In this document: positions 44,903 to 53,836 of the stretch, piece by piece
Numbering within the stretch: position 1 is the stretch's first letter
Layout of the letters: every line of letters begins with the position of its first letter
Origin: Rhodoferax sp. PAMC 29310
GTDB lineage: Bacteria > Pseudomonadota > Gammaproteobacteria > Burkholderiales > Burkholderiaceae_C
Reading direction: 5' to 3'
NCBI RefSeq assembly: GCF_017948265.1
Contig: NZ_CP072852.1
Span: 2,170,001 to 2,234,000 of the forward strand
DNA: 64,000 bases
Notes under the pieces: model-generated
Databases searched by the model: none
Told to the model about the DNA's origin: nothing
What the model saw: only the letters and a program-made list of their open reading frames with translations
Translations under genes and position numbers: made by a program

Positions 44903-46129
44903 TCACAATCCCATGCAGTTGGCGTAATAGGTTACGGTAGCGGGCCAGTCAGAGAAGATGCCCATGATGCCGACGTCTTTGGCCAGCACGTCCAGTACCT
45001 GCATCACATCGCCTTCGCGCTTAAAGACGGGGTTCACGGTCTGGTAATACCAGCCGCCTTTGCCGCTGGCCACAGGGCCGGCGCGCTCCAAGCTCCAAGC
45101 AATGATGCCCAAGCCAGCTTGCTTGGCATTCTTGGCGTAGGTGGATGCGGCAAATTGACCGTCTTTGGCTTCCAGCAAAGCAAAGATGGGTGGCGCGACG
45201 ATTTGAATGCCAGCTTGCTTATAGCCTTGCAGCGTTGCCAGCGAAGGCAAGTCAGCCGGTTTGTCCGCCCCATCCAGAAACACGGCTTGTTGACCAAAGG
45301 CGGCTTCGTTCTTCACCCAGTACAGAATGTCGTCTTTGCTGAAGGATTGCGCAAACACCTGGCTAGCGGAGACGCCGGCGGCCTTGTATTCGTCAATCAT
45401 CTTTTGCGCATACTGCGTCTGGCTGAAGCCGTCAAACGGCATAGTCACGCTGGCGGCTTTTAACTCAGGCGTCATCTTCACGCCCAGTTTTTTGAACAGC
45501 GCAATGCTGTCCTGGTGCGTCATTAACGTGCCGCTGGTGGGGCCGCTGTACAGGTCGGTGCGCCAGGCGGCGGTGCCGCCCATGAACTCGTCCGCCGTGG
45601 CGGCTTTGGGGTTGGATGCATCCATCTTGCCGCGCAGAGTTTTAAACTCAGCCAAGGTGATATCGCTGGTGCGGCACTCGGCGCTGGCCGGGGTGTTTTT
45701 CTCAGCGTTAAAAGGAGTGAACGGCTTGGTGCACTTGGCGGCCAAGGGTGTGGCCAGAATGTTGGTGGTTGTGTGCAAGTCGTTTTGCGCGTGACGGCAG
45801 ACCAACTCCTTGTCTTTGGTGAAAGTGACGTCGCATTCCACAATGTCCGCGCCCATGCGAACTGCCGCCTCGTAGGACTCTTTGGTGTGCTCGGGGAACA
45901 TCATGGCAGCCCCTCGGTGACCGATCGAAAAACTGGTCTTGGTAAACGGCCCGTTGCTGCAGCTCTGCAGCTTCGCCTTGAGCGGCCCCTCGCTCATATC
46001 CTCCACCAAAAAGAAGGGCCGCGGCCCCAGCTGCGCCTGGGTCATGGTCGGCGGGCTTTGCGCCAGGGAAGGCAGACTGCAGGCGAGCAGCACCGCGGAT
46101 AGCGTGACGGAGAAGGACAAGGGACGCAT
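44903..46129 (-). CDS. Glycerophosphodiester phosphodiesterase (exported)
   Basis: Hydrolyses glycerophosphodiesters to glycerol 3-phosphate and an alcohol, in the periplasm. The 408-residue precursor has a signal peptide (cleavage after SLAQ) and the GDPD TIM-barrel motifs: catalytic [19 protein letters not shown], metal-binding [12 protein letters not shown] and a second His in [11 protein letters not shown]. It is longer than GlpQ (about 360) through inserts after the N-terminal half. AGGAG upstream supports the ATG at 46129. Confidence 0.9.
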   Translation of the reverse strand: MRPLSFSVTLSAVLLACSLPSLAQSPPTMTQAQLGPRPFFLVEDMSEGPLKAKLQSCSNGPFTKTSFSIGHRGAAMMFPEHTKESYEAAVRMGADIVECDVTFTKDKELVCRHAQNDLHTTTNILATPLAAKCTKPFTPFNAEKNTPASAECRTSDITLAEFKTLRGKMDASNPKAATADEFMGGTAAWRTDLYSGPTSGTLMTHQDSIALFKKLGVKMTPELKAASVTMPFDGFSQTQYAQKMIDEYKAAGVSASQVFAQSFSKDDILYWVKNEAAFGQQAVFLDGADKPADLPSLATLQGYKQAGIQIVAPPIFALLEAKDGQFAASTYAKNAKQAGLGIIAWSLERAGPVASGKGGWYYQTVNPVFKREGDVMQVLDVLAKDVGIMGIFSDWPATVTYYANCMGL

Positions 46130-46379
46130 CAAATAAAGCTCCTGGTGGTACTGGGGTTCAACCCAGCTAAAAATGGCTATCGTATTCACTTTCGGTGACG
46201 CAATGGTGACACGCCATGTCAGCCCACGCGCAACTTTTTATGGGCATGACACTGCCCATGACCCCTTTTTGCGTGCCTCCAAAAGCGGCTCTCTCTAGCG
46301 AGATGTGCCTATAAGAAATCGTCCTTCGACACAGTTTGTAAGTTTGAAGTCAGTAAAACGTATAATGCTGCACTGCAAC

Positions 46380-46670
46380 ATGTCCACATCCAATCCATCC
46401 CTGCAAACCGGACTTGAAGATCTTCTTGGAGATTTGAAGTTTGCCCGTCGAAGTGACGATTTGGGTCGGCTTGCCTTGCTCGCCTACTGTGAGGTTCGGC
46501 GCTGGGCACGGGTGGCAGGAGAGCCGGCGTTGGCGCAACACTCCATGGATTTGTTCAACCAACATCCCCATACCAACCGCGAAACCTTCATCACCGAAGT
46601 CGACGCCCTGATTGCTGAGTTGACTCAAGCCGGACAGCGCGTCAGCGGCAACAACCCGCTCTCCCAATAG
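46380..46670 (+). CDS. Small conserved-looking hypothetical protein
   Basis: A 96-residue soluble, mostly helical protein (MSTSNPSLQTGLEDLLGDLK; ending QRVSGNNPLSQ). Family not recognised. A TATAAT lies about 15-20 bp before the ATG, so the leader would be very short; an in-frame ATG at 46365 is also possible. Convergent with the MFS gene. Confidence 0.5.
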   Translation: MSTSNPSLQTGLEDLLGDLKFARRSDDLGRLALLAYCEVRRWARVAGEPALAQHSMDLFNQHPHTNRETFITEVDALIAELTQAGQRVSGNNPLSQ

Positions 46671-46691
46671 GCCCTCCGCCCCGCCCTCGAC

Positions 46692-47936
46692 TTAAGACGC
46701 CTGCTTGCCCGAACCAGATTGCTGGTGATGCCTGAGGTGCAATACCGCCATGCACAAAGAGCCAATCTGCAACAGGGCACAAAAGTAGAACGGTGCCCCG
46801 ATGCGCCAATCCCCTTGAGGCAGATGCGACACCATGGCCAACAAGGGCGCCGCCACCATGGGCGCAAAAACAGCGGTGAGACTCGTGAGTGAGTTGACGG
46901 CGCCCAGCGTCTGGCCTTGGCTGCGGCTGTCGGCGGCCGACGAGATCAGGCTGTTAACCGATGCCGCCACCGTACCTCCCAACAAATTGACCCCAATGAT
47001 GGCAAACATCATCCAGCCCTGTGTGGCAGCACCCCACATCGCGTAGGCGGTCGCAGATGAGATTAAACCCAAAATGGCCAGTTTCTGTGGCTTAAACCAT
47101 TGGAGCAACCGTCCCATTAAGAAACCCTGAACCACCACCGACACCACGCCAACCGCCGCCAGCGACCAGCCATTTTCCAGCGGACCCCAGCCGAATTTGA
47201 AGGTGGTGTAGAGCACCCAACTGGTGTACAGAACAAACTGCGCCAAGCCGCTGAAGGCCACCACGCCCACCAAAGCGCCCACGCCTTTGAGTTGACCCAA
47301 GGAACGCAGGGCGGTCACAGGGTGTGCCGCTCGCCATGAAAATGGCTTGCGCTGGCTCAGCGGCAACGACTCAGGCAACACAAAATAGCCATACAACAGA
47401 TTGGCCATGGCCAGTGCACCGGCTGCAAAAAAGGGCAGACGCAGGCTCACCGCCCCCAGCAAGCCGCCCATGACGGGCCCGATGATGAAACCGACCCCCA
47501 TCATGGCGCCCAGCAAACCAAAACGCTTGGCGCGCAGCTCGGGCGCGGTAATGTCAGCCACATAAGCGTTGGCAATCGCAGCGTTGGCTTGCATCGCGCC
47601 ACCCAGCGTGCGCACCAACACCAAACCCCATAAAGTGGGCGTCAGTGCCGTGCCAAAAAAGCTCAAGCCCAGGCCCAGAAAGCCCAGCAACAACACGGGT
47701 CGACGACCAAACCGGTCAGACAAGGCTCCCAGCACGGGCGAGGCCAGAAAATTGGCAATACCAAAACTGAACGCCACCAGACCGTACCAGTACGCCTGAT
47801 CCGCCGGATTGTCGGAAAACTGCCCGACCAACGCGGGCAACACAGGAATGATCAAGCCAATCGCCAGCATGTCGATCAACACGGTGAGCATGATGAAAGG
47901 CATGGCCGCATCGCGAGAACGCAGAGGTTGATACAT
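46692..47936 (-). CDS. MFS exporter, TetA/TCR-like
   Basis: Twelve-segment major facilitator of 414 residues, close to the tetracycline-resistance type: LIDMLAIGLIIPVLPALVGQ at helix 1, motif A in GALSDRFGRRPVLLLGFLGL, and motif C-like GVGFIIGPVMGGLLG. It would export a drug-like compound by proton antiport. AGGAA sets the ATG at 47936; the longer frame is rejected. TetA-like chromosomal homologues of this size often do not confer tetracycline resistance. Confidence 0.85.
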   Translation of the reverse strand: MYQPLRSRDAAMPFIMLTVLIDMLAIGLIIPVLPALVGQFSDNPADQAYWYGLVAFSFGIANFLASPVLGALSDRFGRRPVLLLGFLGLGLSFFGTALTPTLWGLVLVRTLGGAMQANAAIANAYVADITAPELRAKRFGLLGAMMGVGFIIGPVMGGLLGAVSLRLPFFAAGALAMANLLYGYFVLPESLPLSQRKPFSWRAAHPVTALRSLGQLKGVGALVGVVAFSGLAQFVLYTSWVLYTTFKFGWGPLENGWSLAAVGVVSVVVQGFLMGRLLQWFKPQKLAILGLISSATAYAMWGAATQGWMMFAIIGVNLLGGTVAASVNSLISSAADSRSQGQTLGAVNSLTSLTAVFAPMVAAPLLAMVSHLPQGDWRIGAPFYFCALLQIGSLCMAVLHLRHHQQSGSGKQAS

Positions 47937-48173
47937 GGGGTTCCTGATTGAAAAAGGGCCGCCTATTTGACCAGAGACCCGCGGGCGCAACAGAACGGCT
48001 GAACCACCCCGCTCAAAAATGTAATTGATGCCAGCATCTTGCATGGTGCTTGCACTGGAAAAACCCAGCAAATTTACAAAGCAATGTCTGCCTTAGCAAG
48101 GGTGATGCCGCGCTGCCACCGGCATCCACCAGTGTTATCGCTTGCTCGCCCAGTAAACCGTTTAGGATGCCCC

Positions 48174-48419
48174 ATGAATGAAATCCAACAGTTAGAGTCC
48201 CTTGGCCTGACCCTACCCAGAACGGCTTATCTGGCAGGCGCTATTCTGTTCGGAATTCTGGGCTATGTGGCCTTCCGCCGGGGTCGGAAAAATGCGCTCC
48301 CAGCACTCACCTGGTCGGGCCTGGCCTTGATGCTCTACCCCTATGGCGTTTCACAGACTTGGCTCTTGTGGGTCTTGGGTAGTGCGCTTAGTGTGTGGGT
48401 TTACGTCAGATGGAACTAA
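48174..48419 (+). CDS. Small membrane protein
   Basis: An 81-residue protein starting MNEIQQLESLGLTLPRTAYL with two to three hydrophobic segments (AYLAGAILFGILGYVAF, LTWSGLALMLYPYGV, TWLLWVLGSALSVWVYV). Function unknown. The upstream extension lacks coding character. Confidence 0.6.
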   Translation: MNEIQQLESLGLTLPRTAYLAGAILFGILGYVAFRRGRKNALPALTWSGLALMLYPYGVSQTWLLWVLGSALSVWVYVRWN

Positions 48420-48511
48420 CGGGATGATTTCGCAATCCCACTGAAAACCCTCGACTTGACGCAAGGCGTGACCTGTGTTTTATTGAAAGCCATCATGACC
48501 CGATTGTTGCC

Positions 48512-49018
48512 ATGACCCTTGATAAGCCCTTTGGCATAACCACTGTGATCCTGGCCGCCGCCCTACTGAGCGCTTGCGGCACCGCCCCCCCGCGCTACAG
48601 CGCATTGCCCGATTACAGCAGTGTCGATGTGCCCTCGCGGGTGTCGCCAGAGCAATCCACCGACGTCACTATTTACGCCATGGGTCTCGTCGGCACGCCT
48701 TACCGTTATGGCGGCAACACGCCCGACTCGGGATTTGACTGCAGTGGCCTGATTGGCCATGTGTATCGTGCCCGCGCGGGCGTGCAGCCGCCGCGCACCG
48801 TCGCCCAGTTGCAAGACTGGGGTCAATCGGTTCCCAACAACAGCATCCGCACCGGCGACTTGGTCCTGTTTTCCCCACGCAACCAAGCCACTCACGCGGG
48901 CATCTACGTGGGCAATGGCCGGTTTGTTCACGCCCCGTCCACGGGTGGCGTGGTCCGGCTGGACCGGTTGGATTCCAGCTACTGGTCCCGCCAGCAAATT
49001 GCCTTTCGCCGGCCCTGA
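48512..49018 (+). CDS. NlpC/P60-family lipoprotein hydrolase
   Basis: A 168-residue outer-membrane-type lipoprotein (lipobox LSAC near residue 22) with an NlpC/P60 cysteine peptidase domain that would cut the peptide stem of murein. Catalytic Cys in GFDCSGLIGHVY, His in THAGIYVGNGRFVHAP, and the usual GTPYRYGG opening. Length and layout match Spr/MepS-like enzymes. Confidence 0.9.
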   Translation: MTLDKPFGITTVILAAALLSACGTAPPRYSALPDYSSVDVPSRVSPEQSTDVTIYAMGLVGTPYRYGGNTPDSGFDCSGLIGHVYRARAGVQPPRTVAQLQDWGQSVPNNSIRTGDLVLFSPRNQATHAGIYVGNGRFVHAPSTGGVVRLDRLDSSYWSRQQIAFRRP

Positions 49019-49039
49019 GCCAACTTCACACCAAACGCC

Positions 49040-50050
49040 TCAGAAGCCTTCAACGACGATCTTGCCCTTTGCTTGTCCCGTCTCAATCTGCGCATGGGCG
49101 GCGCGCAGATTGGCAGCATTGATCGGGCTCAACACTTGGTCCAAGGTGGTTCTGATGCGCCCAGCGTCAATTTCACCAGCCACATAGCTCAACAGCTTGA
49201 GCTGTTCGATCATGTCCGGCGTTTGGTGCATGGCGCGGGCAAACATGAATTCCCAATGCAGGCTGGCCGACTTCATCTTCATGCCCTCCATCGGCATGGG
49301 CTTGTCGGTGTCGTCGATGGTGACAATGCCGCCTTGCGGACGAATCAGCTCCACCGCGGCGTCCCAATGGGTCATGTCATTGAAGATGGCGATGTGGTCC
49401 ACATGCTGGAACCCCAGCGCGCGCACCTGCTCCACCATGGGTTGACGGTGATTGACGACATAGTCTGCCCCCAGCGCCTTGACACATGCCTCTGTTTCGG
49501 GGCGCAACGCCGTGGCAATGACCACCAGACCCGCCCCCTTAGCCAGCTGAATGCCAATGGAGTCCACCCCACCGCCGGCCCCAATGATCAGCACCGACTC
49601 GCCCTTGTTGGCGCCATTGCGGTCAATGCCCAAGCGGTCAAAGAAGGCCTCATAGGCGGTGATAGTGGTCAGCGGCAGTGCGGCCGCTTCGGCAAAGCTG
49701 AGCGACTTGGGTTTGCCTCCGACAATGCGCTCGTCCACCAGTTGGAACTGTGCATTGGAACCCGAGCGCGTGATGTCACCTGCGTAATACACCTCATCAC
49801 CGACCTTGAAAAAGGTCACGTCCGGGCCGACCGCTTCAACCACGCCGCTGGCATCCCAACCCAGCACACGGGGCGTTTTTTCCACCGTGTCTTTGGGACT
49901 GCGCACTTTGGTATCGACCGGGTTGATCGACACGGCTTTGACCGCGACCAGAAGGTCACGACCCAAGGCAGTTGGCGTGGGCAAGTTCACATCCAAAAAG
50001 GCGTTGGGATTGGAGACGGGCAGGTAATGGGTCAGGGCGACGGCTTTCAT
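49040..50050 (-). CDS. Medium-chain alcohol dehydrogenase/quinone oxidoreductase-like protein
   Basis: A 336-residue MDR protein of the zinc-binding-dehydrogenase-like (ZADH) group. GroES-like N-terminal part (VSINPVDTKVRSPKDTVEKT, 'RVLGWDASGVVEAVG') and Rossmann part with VLIIGAGGGVDSIGIQLAKG. Cys/His zinc ligands of true alcohol dehydrogenases are not evident, so it is probably an NADPH-dependent quinone or enone reductase. Lies downstream of a monooxygenase-like gene on the same strand; likely controlled by the divergent LysR regulator. Confidence 0.88.
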   Translation of the reverse strand: MKAVALTHYLPVSNPNAFLDVNLPTPTALGRDLLVAVKAVSINPVDTKVRSPKDTVEKTPRVLGWDASGVVEAVGPDVTFFKVGDEVYYAGDITRSGSNAQFQLVDERIVGGKPKSLSFAEAAALPLTTITAYEAFFDRLGIDRNGANKGESVLIIGAGGGVDSIGIQLAKGAGLVVIATALRPETEACVKALGADYVVNHRQPMVEQVRALGFQHVDHIAIFNDMTHWDAAVELIRPQGGIVTIDDTDKPMPMEGMKMKSASLHWEFMFARAMHQTPDMIEQLKLLSYVAGEIDAGRIRTTLDQVLSPINAANLRAAHAQIETGQAKGKIVVEGF

Positions 50051-50095
50051 GGACTTCTTTCTTTGTAGAGGTGCTGGCAGAGGTTGGCCTGCTGA

Positions 50096-50386
50096 TCAAA
50101 GGATCTGGGTCATTTCATTCAAGATGAATTGCGCCACGGCGCCGTAGATGGCTTTCATGTAGGCGGCCAAATGAGACGCGCCCATGTGGGTCTGCCTCAG
50201 CTCGCAGGACTCCCAGTTTTCAAAAAACATGAAATGAACGGGGTTGCTGTTGTCGCGGTGCAAGTCGTACTGCAGGCAGCCTTTTTCAGCGCGGGTGATG
50301 GACACCAGTTTTTTCGGCTCCACTTTGACCAGATCGATTTGAACGGGATTGGCGTGGATGTTGGCGTCGATGGTCAATTGGGTCAT
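50096..50386 (-). CDS. Antibiotic biosynthesis monooxygenase-like protein (YgiN type)
   Basis: A 96-residue ABM-fold protein: VKVEPKKLVSITRAEKGCLQ, 'YDLHRDNSNPVHFMFFENWE' and SHLAAYMKAI are typical of small quinol monooxygenases. Its partner is plausibly the quinone-oxidoreductase-like enzyme encoded next. The N-terminus is a little shorter than usual. Ribosome site GGAGC before the ATG. Confidence 0.8.
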   Translation of the reverse strand: MTQLTIDANIHANPVQIDLVKVEPKKLVSITRAEKGCLQYDLHRDNSNPVHFMFFENWESCELRQTHMGASHLAAYMKAIYGAVAQFILNEMTQIL

Positions 50387-50417
50387 GTGGGTTGCTCCGG
50401 GTTGCTGATGGGGAGAC

Positions 50418-50444
50418 TTTATTTGATTGGATAAACCGAATAAA
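50418..50444. promoter_or_regulatory. Candidate LysR-type operator
   Basis: A near-palindrome with TTTATT and AATAAA arms around a GATTGGATAAACC centre, in the divergent gap between the monooxygenase-like gene and the LysR gene. Confidence 0.45.
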
Positions 50445-50483
50445 CTACCTTAAGTTAAATAGATAATCCGGAAAGACCGTACA

Positions 50484-51377
50484 TTGCTACTCAACAACAT
50501 CGCCCTGTTTCTGCAAATCGTCGAAAAGGGCAGCCTGACCGCCGCCGGGCGGGAGGCTGGGCTCTCGCCCACCACGGTGTCCGAGCGACTGTCGGCACTG
50601 GAGGCGCACTTTGGGGTGGTGCTTTTGAACCGCACGACCCGCGCCATTAGCTTGACCGACGAGGGTCGGACCCTGCTGGAAGGCGCCAAAGACGTGCTGG
50701 CGGAGGTCGATGACCTGGAATCCCGTATTCGCCTCGGCGCGCAGGCGCTGTCCGGCCCGATACGGATCAGCGCACCCAGCGACATTGGTCGCACGGTGGT
50801 GTCGGACGCGATCAACCGCTTTCTGTCCCTGCACCCCGCCATCTCGGTAGAACTGCTGCTGTCCGACAGTTATGTCGACGTGGTGGGCCAGGGGATTGAT
50901 ATTGCCTTGCGGTTTGGCGTCGTCACAGACAGCAGCTTGCGGGTAAGAACCTTGACGCCCCGGCGGCGCGTGGTCTGCGCGGCGCCCGCCTATCGGGAGC
51001 GCCACGGCGCCCCCCATCAGCCGGTCGATTTACAGAGCCACAACTGCCTGGTCATGCGATTTGGCACCCATCTGGACAACGTGTGGCGGTTTGGCCCCGA
51101 CACCTTGCCGCAGCTCGTTACCGTGCGCGGCGACCGAATTGCCAACGACGGCGCACTGGTACGCCAGTGGTGCCTGGCGGGTTATGGCGTCATGCTGAAA
51201 TCAGAGCTGGGTGTGGGCCCGGACATCAGGGCGGGACACTTGGTCGAATTGTTGGCCGAACACGCCCAGCCCGCCTCCCCCTTGCAAATGCTGTTCCCCC
51301 CCAGCCGGGCCCAGCCCAGGCGGGTGCGAGCCTTGGCCGAGCAACTAGCCCAAACGTTTCAGGACTTACCCACATGA
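50484..51377 (+). CDS. LysR-family transcriptional regulator
   Basis: A 297-residue LysR protein: helix-turn-helix LFLQIVEKGSLTAAGREAGL, 'SPTTVSERLSALEAHFGVVL', effector domain from about residue 90. It starts with TTG at 50484 (GGAAAG eight bases upstream). Divergent from the monooxygenase/dehydrogenase pair, its likely target. Its stop overlaps the methyltransferase start (ATGA). Confidence 0.9.
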   Translation: MLLNNIALFLQIVEKGSLTAAGREAGLSPTTVSERLSALEAHFGVVLLNRTTRAISLTDEGRTLLEGAKDVLAEVDDLESRIRLGAQALSGPIRISAPSDIGRTVVSDAINRFLSLHPAISVELLLSDSYVDVVGQGIDIALRFGVVTDSSLRVRTLTPRRRVVCAAPAYRERHGAPHQPVDLQSHNCLVMRFGTHLDNVWRFGPDTLPQLVTVRGDRIANDGALVRQWCLAGYGVMLKSELGVGPDIRAGHLVELLAEHAQPASPLQMLFPPSRAQPRRVRALAEQLAQTFQDLPT

Positions 51378-52036
51378 CCTCCAAACCCAAACCCAAACCT
51401 AAACCCAAACCCACGCCCCCTCACCCCGCCTTGGCAGATATTGCCCAACGCACGGTGGCCCACTACGACGAGCGCGCTGAAGATTTTTTTGAAGGCACGC
51501 GAGACCACGATGTGCGCCAAAACATGGACGCCTTGCTGCAGTACATCGAGGGCGCCGCCCCGCTGGCAATTCTGGATGTGGGCTGCGGGCCGGGGCGCGA
51601 CCTGAAGGCTTTTAAGGCGCTGGGGCACCAGCCGGTGGGCCTGGACGGCTCTGAGCGCTTTGCCGAGATGGCGCGTACCTACAGCGGGTGTGAGGTGTGG
51701 CACCAGAATTTTCTGACGCTGGACTTGCCCGCCAAGCGGTTCGACGGCGTGTTTGCCAATGCATCCCTGTTTCATGTGCCCAGCGCGGCACTGCCACAGG
51801 TGTTGGCGCAGTTGCACGTCACGCTCAAACCGCAGGGGGTGCTGTTCAGCTCCAACCCGCGCGGCAACAACGACGAGGGCTGGAACCAGGACCGTTATGG
51901 CACTTACCACGACCTGGCGGGCTGGCGCCATTTCATGTCGACCGCCGGGTTTTCCGAGCTGCACCATTACTACCGGCCAGCGGGCTTGCCGGTTGAGCAG
52001 CAGCCCTGGCTGGCCAGTGTGTGGCGCAAGTTGTAA
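51374..52036 (+). CDS. Class I SAM-dependent methyltransferase
   Basis: A 220-residue methyltransferase. After a Lys-Pro dipeptide tail encoded by hexamer repeats, motif I is LAILDVGCGPGRDLKAF, an acidic residue follows in PVGLDGSERFAEMA, and the later motif is FDGVFANASLFHVPS. Substrate unknown. The ATG overlaps the LysR stop, so both are probably translated together. Confidence 0.88.
   Translation: MTSKPKPKPKPKPTPPHPALADIAQRTVAHYDERAEDFFEGTRDHDVRQNMDALLQYIEGAAPLAILDVGCGPGRDLKAFKALGHQPVGLDGSERFAEMARTYSGCEVWHQNFLTLDLPAKRFDGVFANASLFHVPSAALPQVLAQLHVTLKPQGVLFSSNPRGNNDEGWNQDRYGTYHDLAGWRHFMSTAGFSELHHYYRPAGLPVEQQPWLASVWRKL
51383..51412 (+). repeat. Hexamer tandem repeat (AAACCC, 5 copies)
   Basis: Five AAACCC-type units (the third reads AAACCT) code for a Lys-Pro run at the N-terminus of the methyltransferase. 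Unit changes stay in frame. Confidence 0.9.
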
Positions 52037-52298
52037 AGCGCGCCGGCGAATTGAACCGCTACTCCATAAATAGCGCCCCAAGGCCGCCTATCATTTCAAA
52101 AAATCGCTAAAGGCGGGTGCATCCGAGCGGTAAACACGCCCCACTGGAAGGCGAAGGATTTACACGTCAACACACTTGGACATCAATTGGACACACTTGA
52201 TTGGCACAATCCGAACTAACCTGAACGTTCAGGACATAACAAATAAACAGCGGCTTTGGCGCCTGAAAACCGGGTGCCTTGTTGCAGGAGAAACCACC

Positions 52299-52754
52299 TT
52301 GAATTCAATTCCATCGAAAGCACCCCCCGCACCCGGTGAACTGGACTCCGCCATGACCGAAACCAACATCGCCCAACTGGTGGGCGAGGTGTATGCGGCG
52401 GCGCCCCCGGCTGAGCGCAGCCGTTTGCTGGCGCACCTGATCAAGCCGTTGGGCATCCTGTCGCTGATGGCCGTGGCGAACGGCATTTTCGCCAACAACC
52501 GGTTTCGCTCCGGTTTGGCTGACATGAACGTGCCGCTTGAAGAGGTGCAAAACGTGCAAGTCGGCGACGTGATTATCCTGGCAATGCGGGTCCAGCAAGT
52601 GAGCTTGCAAGCGTTGAACGGCCTGACCCAAGTGCTGAGCAACTCCCCCGCACTCATGGGTTCGGCCGCAGCGATAATGCTGCTAACCATACTGGTGCAG
52701 CGCGCCCAACGCCGCCGCGACGGCGACCACGAGGCAACAGGTCAGTCAGCCTGA
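52299..52754 (+). CDS. Hypothetical protein with two hydrophobic segments
   Basis: About 151 residues; N-terminal helical part (TNIAQLVGEVYAAAPPAERS), hydrophobic stretch PLGILSLMAVANGIF and a C-terminal membrane segment (GSAAAIMLLTILVQRAQRRR). Family not recognised. The TTG at 52299 is chosen because AGGAG lies 8 bases upstream; an ATG at 52353 is the alternative. Confidence 0.55.
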   Translation: MNSIPSKAPPAPGELDSAMTETNIAQLVGEVYAAAPPAERSRLLAHLIKPLGILSLMAVANGIFANNRFRSGLADMNVPLEEVQNVQVGDVIILAMRVQQVSLQALNGLTQVLSNSPALMGSAAAIMLLTILVQRAQRRRDGDHEATGQSA

Positions 52755-52764
52755 TGGCCTCCAA

Positions 52765-52826
52765 ATTACTATCTTATTGATAGCCACCTCCGCATACTAG
52801 ATAAGAGCTAGCGGCCTAAAAGGCTT
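52765..52826 (+). repeat. Dispersed ATAGCT-type repeat between convergent genes
   Basis: TTATTGATAGCCacctccGCAtactagataagaGCTAGCGGCCTaaaaggctt, a nearly full-length member. The GGCCT...AGGCTT end can fold, so it could act as a terminator for the flanking convergent genes. Confidence 0.65.
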
Positions 52827-52830
52827 GTGG

Positions 52831-53805
52831 TTAACCCTTAAACTGCGGGTGGAGTTGGCGAATGCGGCTCATGGCCATGCTGGCCGCTGCCGTGCGGGTC
52901 TCCACACCCAGTTTGGCAAACACCCGCTCCAGGTGCTTCTTCACCGTCATGGGGCTGGAGCCCAGAATGTCGCCAATGTCGCGGTTGATCTTGCCCTTGA
53001 TGACCCAGTACAGCACCTCGGCCTCTTTGGGCGTGAGCTTGAAGCTCAGGGCAATGGCCTCAATCACGCTTTCGTCGCTCACCTCCTGCATGATGATGAG
53101 CCAGTCGCCACCGCCTTCGCTGTCGCCAATCTGCTGATGCAGGCGAAATGTGAGGCGCTTGGGACCGGCCTCAATACTCAGCCGCGGCGGCTCCACCATG
53201 ACCTCGGCACGGCTCACATGGCGACGCAGCCACAGCACCACCGGCTCTGGCATGTGCGGCGCTTGCGTGCCGTAGTAGCGCAACAGCAGGTCACGCGCCA
53301 ATGGCGTTTGCCACATGAGTTTGCCGTCGCTCACCCGCACGGTGATGCTGGCGTAGCCAAAGGCGTCTAGCGCGTTGCGGGTCTGGCGCTTTTCGCGCGC
53401 GCCCTGCAGGTGCACGCCCATGCGCGCCATCACCTCTTTGGGCTTGATGGGTTTGGTCACATAGTCCACCCCGCCCGCCTCCAGTGCCGCCACTAGGTAC
53501 TCGGTCTCGGTGAGCCCGGTCATGAAAATGATGGGAATGTGCGCCGTGGTGGGCGCAGCCTTCAGGCGGCGCGCCACCTCAAAACCGTCCATGCCCGGCA
53601 TCATGGCGTCCAGCAGAACGATATCCGGCAGGGCTTGCTCGGCGCGCTGCAAAGCGGCCTCTCCACTGGTGGCCACGAGCACGGTGTAGCCGGATTCGTC
53701 CAGCGCGTCATGTAACACGGCCAAGTTGTCGGGCACATCGTCCACGATCAGCACCACGTCGCTGTTGGCGCGGTCCAGGGTTTTGTCGAGCGTCTTTTGT
53801 GTCAT
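52831..53805 (-). CDS. LuxR-type response regulator, partner of the transporter-kinase
   Basis: A 324-residue regulator. Receiver (about 15-135): VVLIVDDVPDNLAVL, phospho-acceptor in DIVLLDAMMPGMDGF, Thr in FMTGLTE, Lys in VTKPIKPKE. A central part of about 100 residues precedes a C-terminal LuxR helix-turn-helix (LTPKEAEVLYWVIKGKINRD, 'GSSPMTVKKHLERVFAKLGV'). The gene starts 31 bp after the hybrid kinase gene on the same strand, so they form one two-component unit. Targets are unknown; the divergent urease operon is the obvious candidate. Confidence 0.9.
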   Translation of the reverse strand: MTQKTLDKTLDRANSDVVLIVDDVPDNLAVLHDALDESGYTVLVATSGEAALQRAEQALPDIVLLDAMMPGMDGFEVARRLKAAPTTAHIPIIFMTGLTETEYLVAALEAGGVDYVTKPIKPKEVMARMGVHLQGAREKRQTRNALDAFGYASITVRVSDGKLMWQTPLARDLLLRYYGTQAPHMPEPVVLWLRRHVSRAEVMVEPPRLSIEAGPKRLTFRLHQQIGDSEGGGDWLIIMQEVSDESVIEAIALSFKLTPKEAEVLYWVIKGKINRDIGDILGSSPMTVKKHLERVFAKLGVETRTAAASMAMSRIRQLHPQFKG

Positions 53806-53836
53806 TCGTAGGATCGGGAAAGTGAACTGCTTATGC

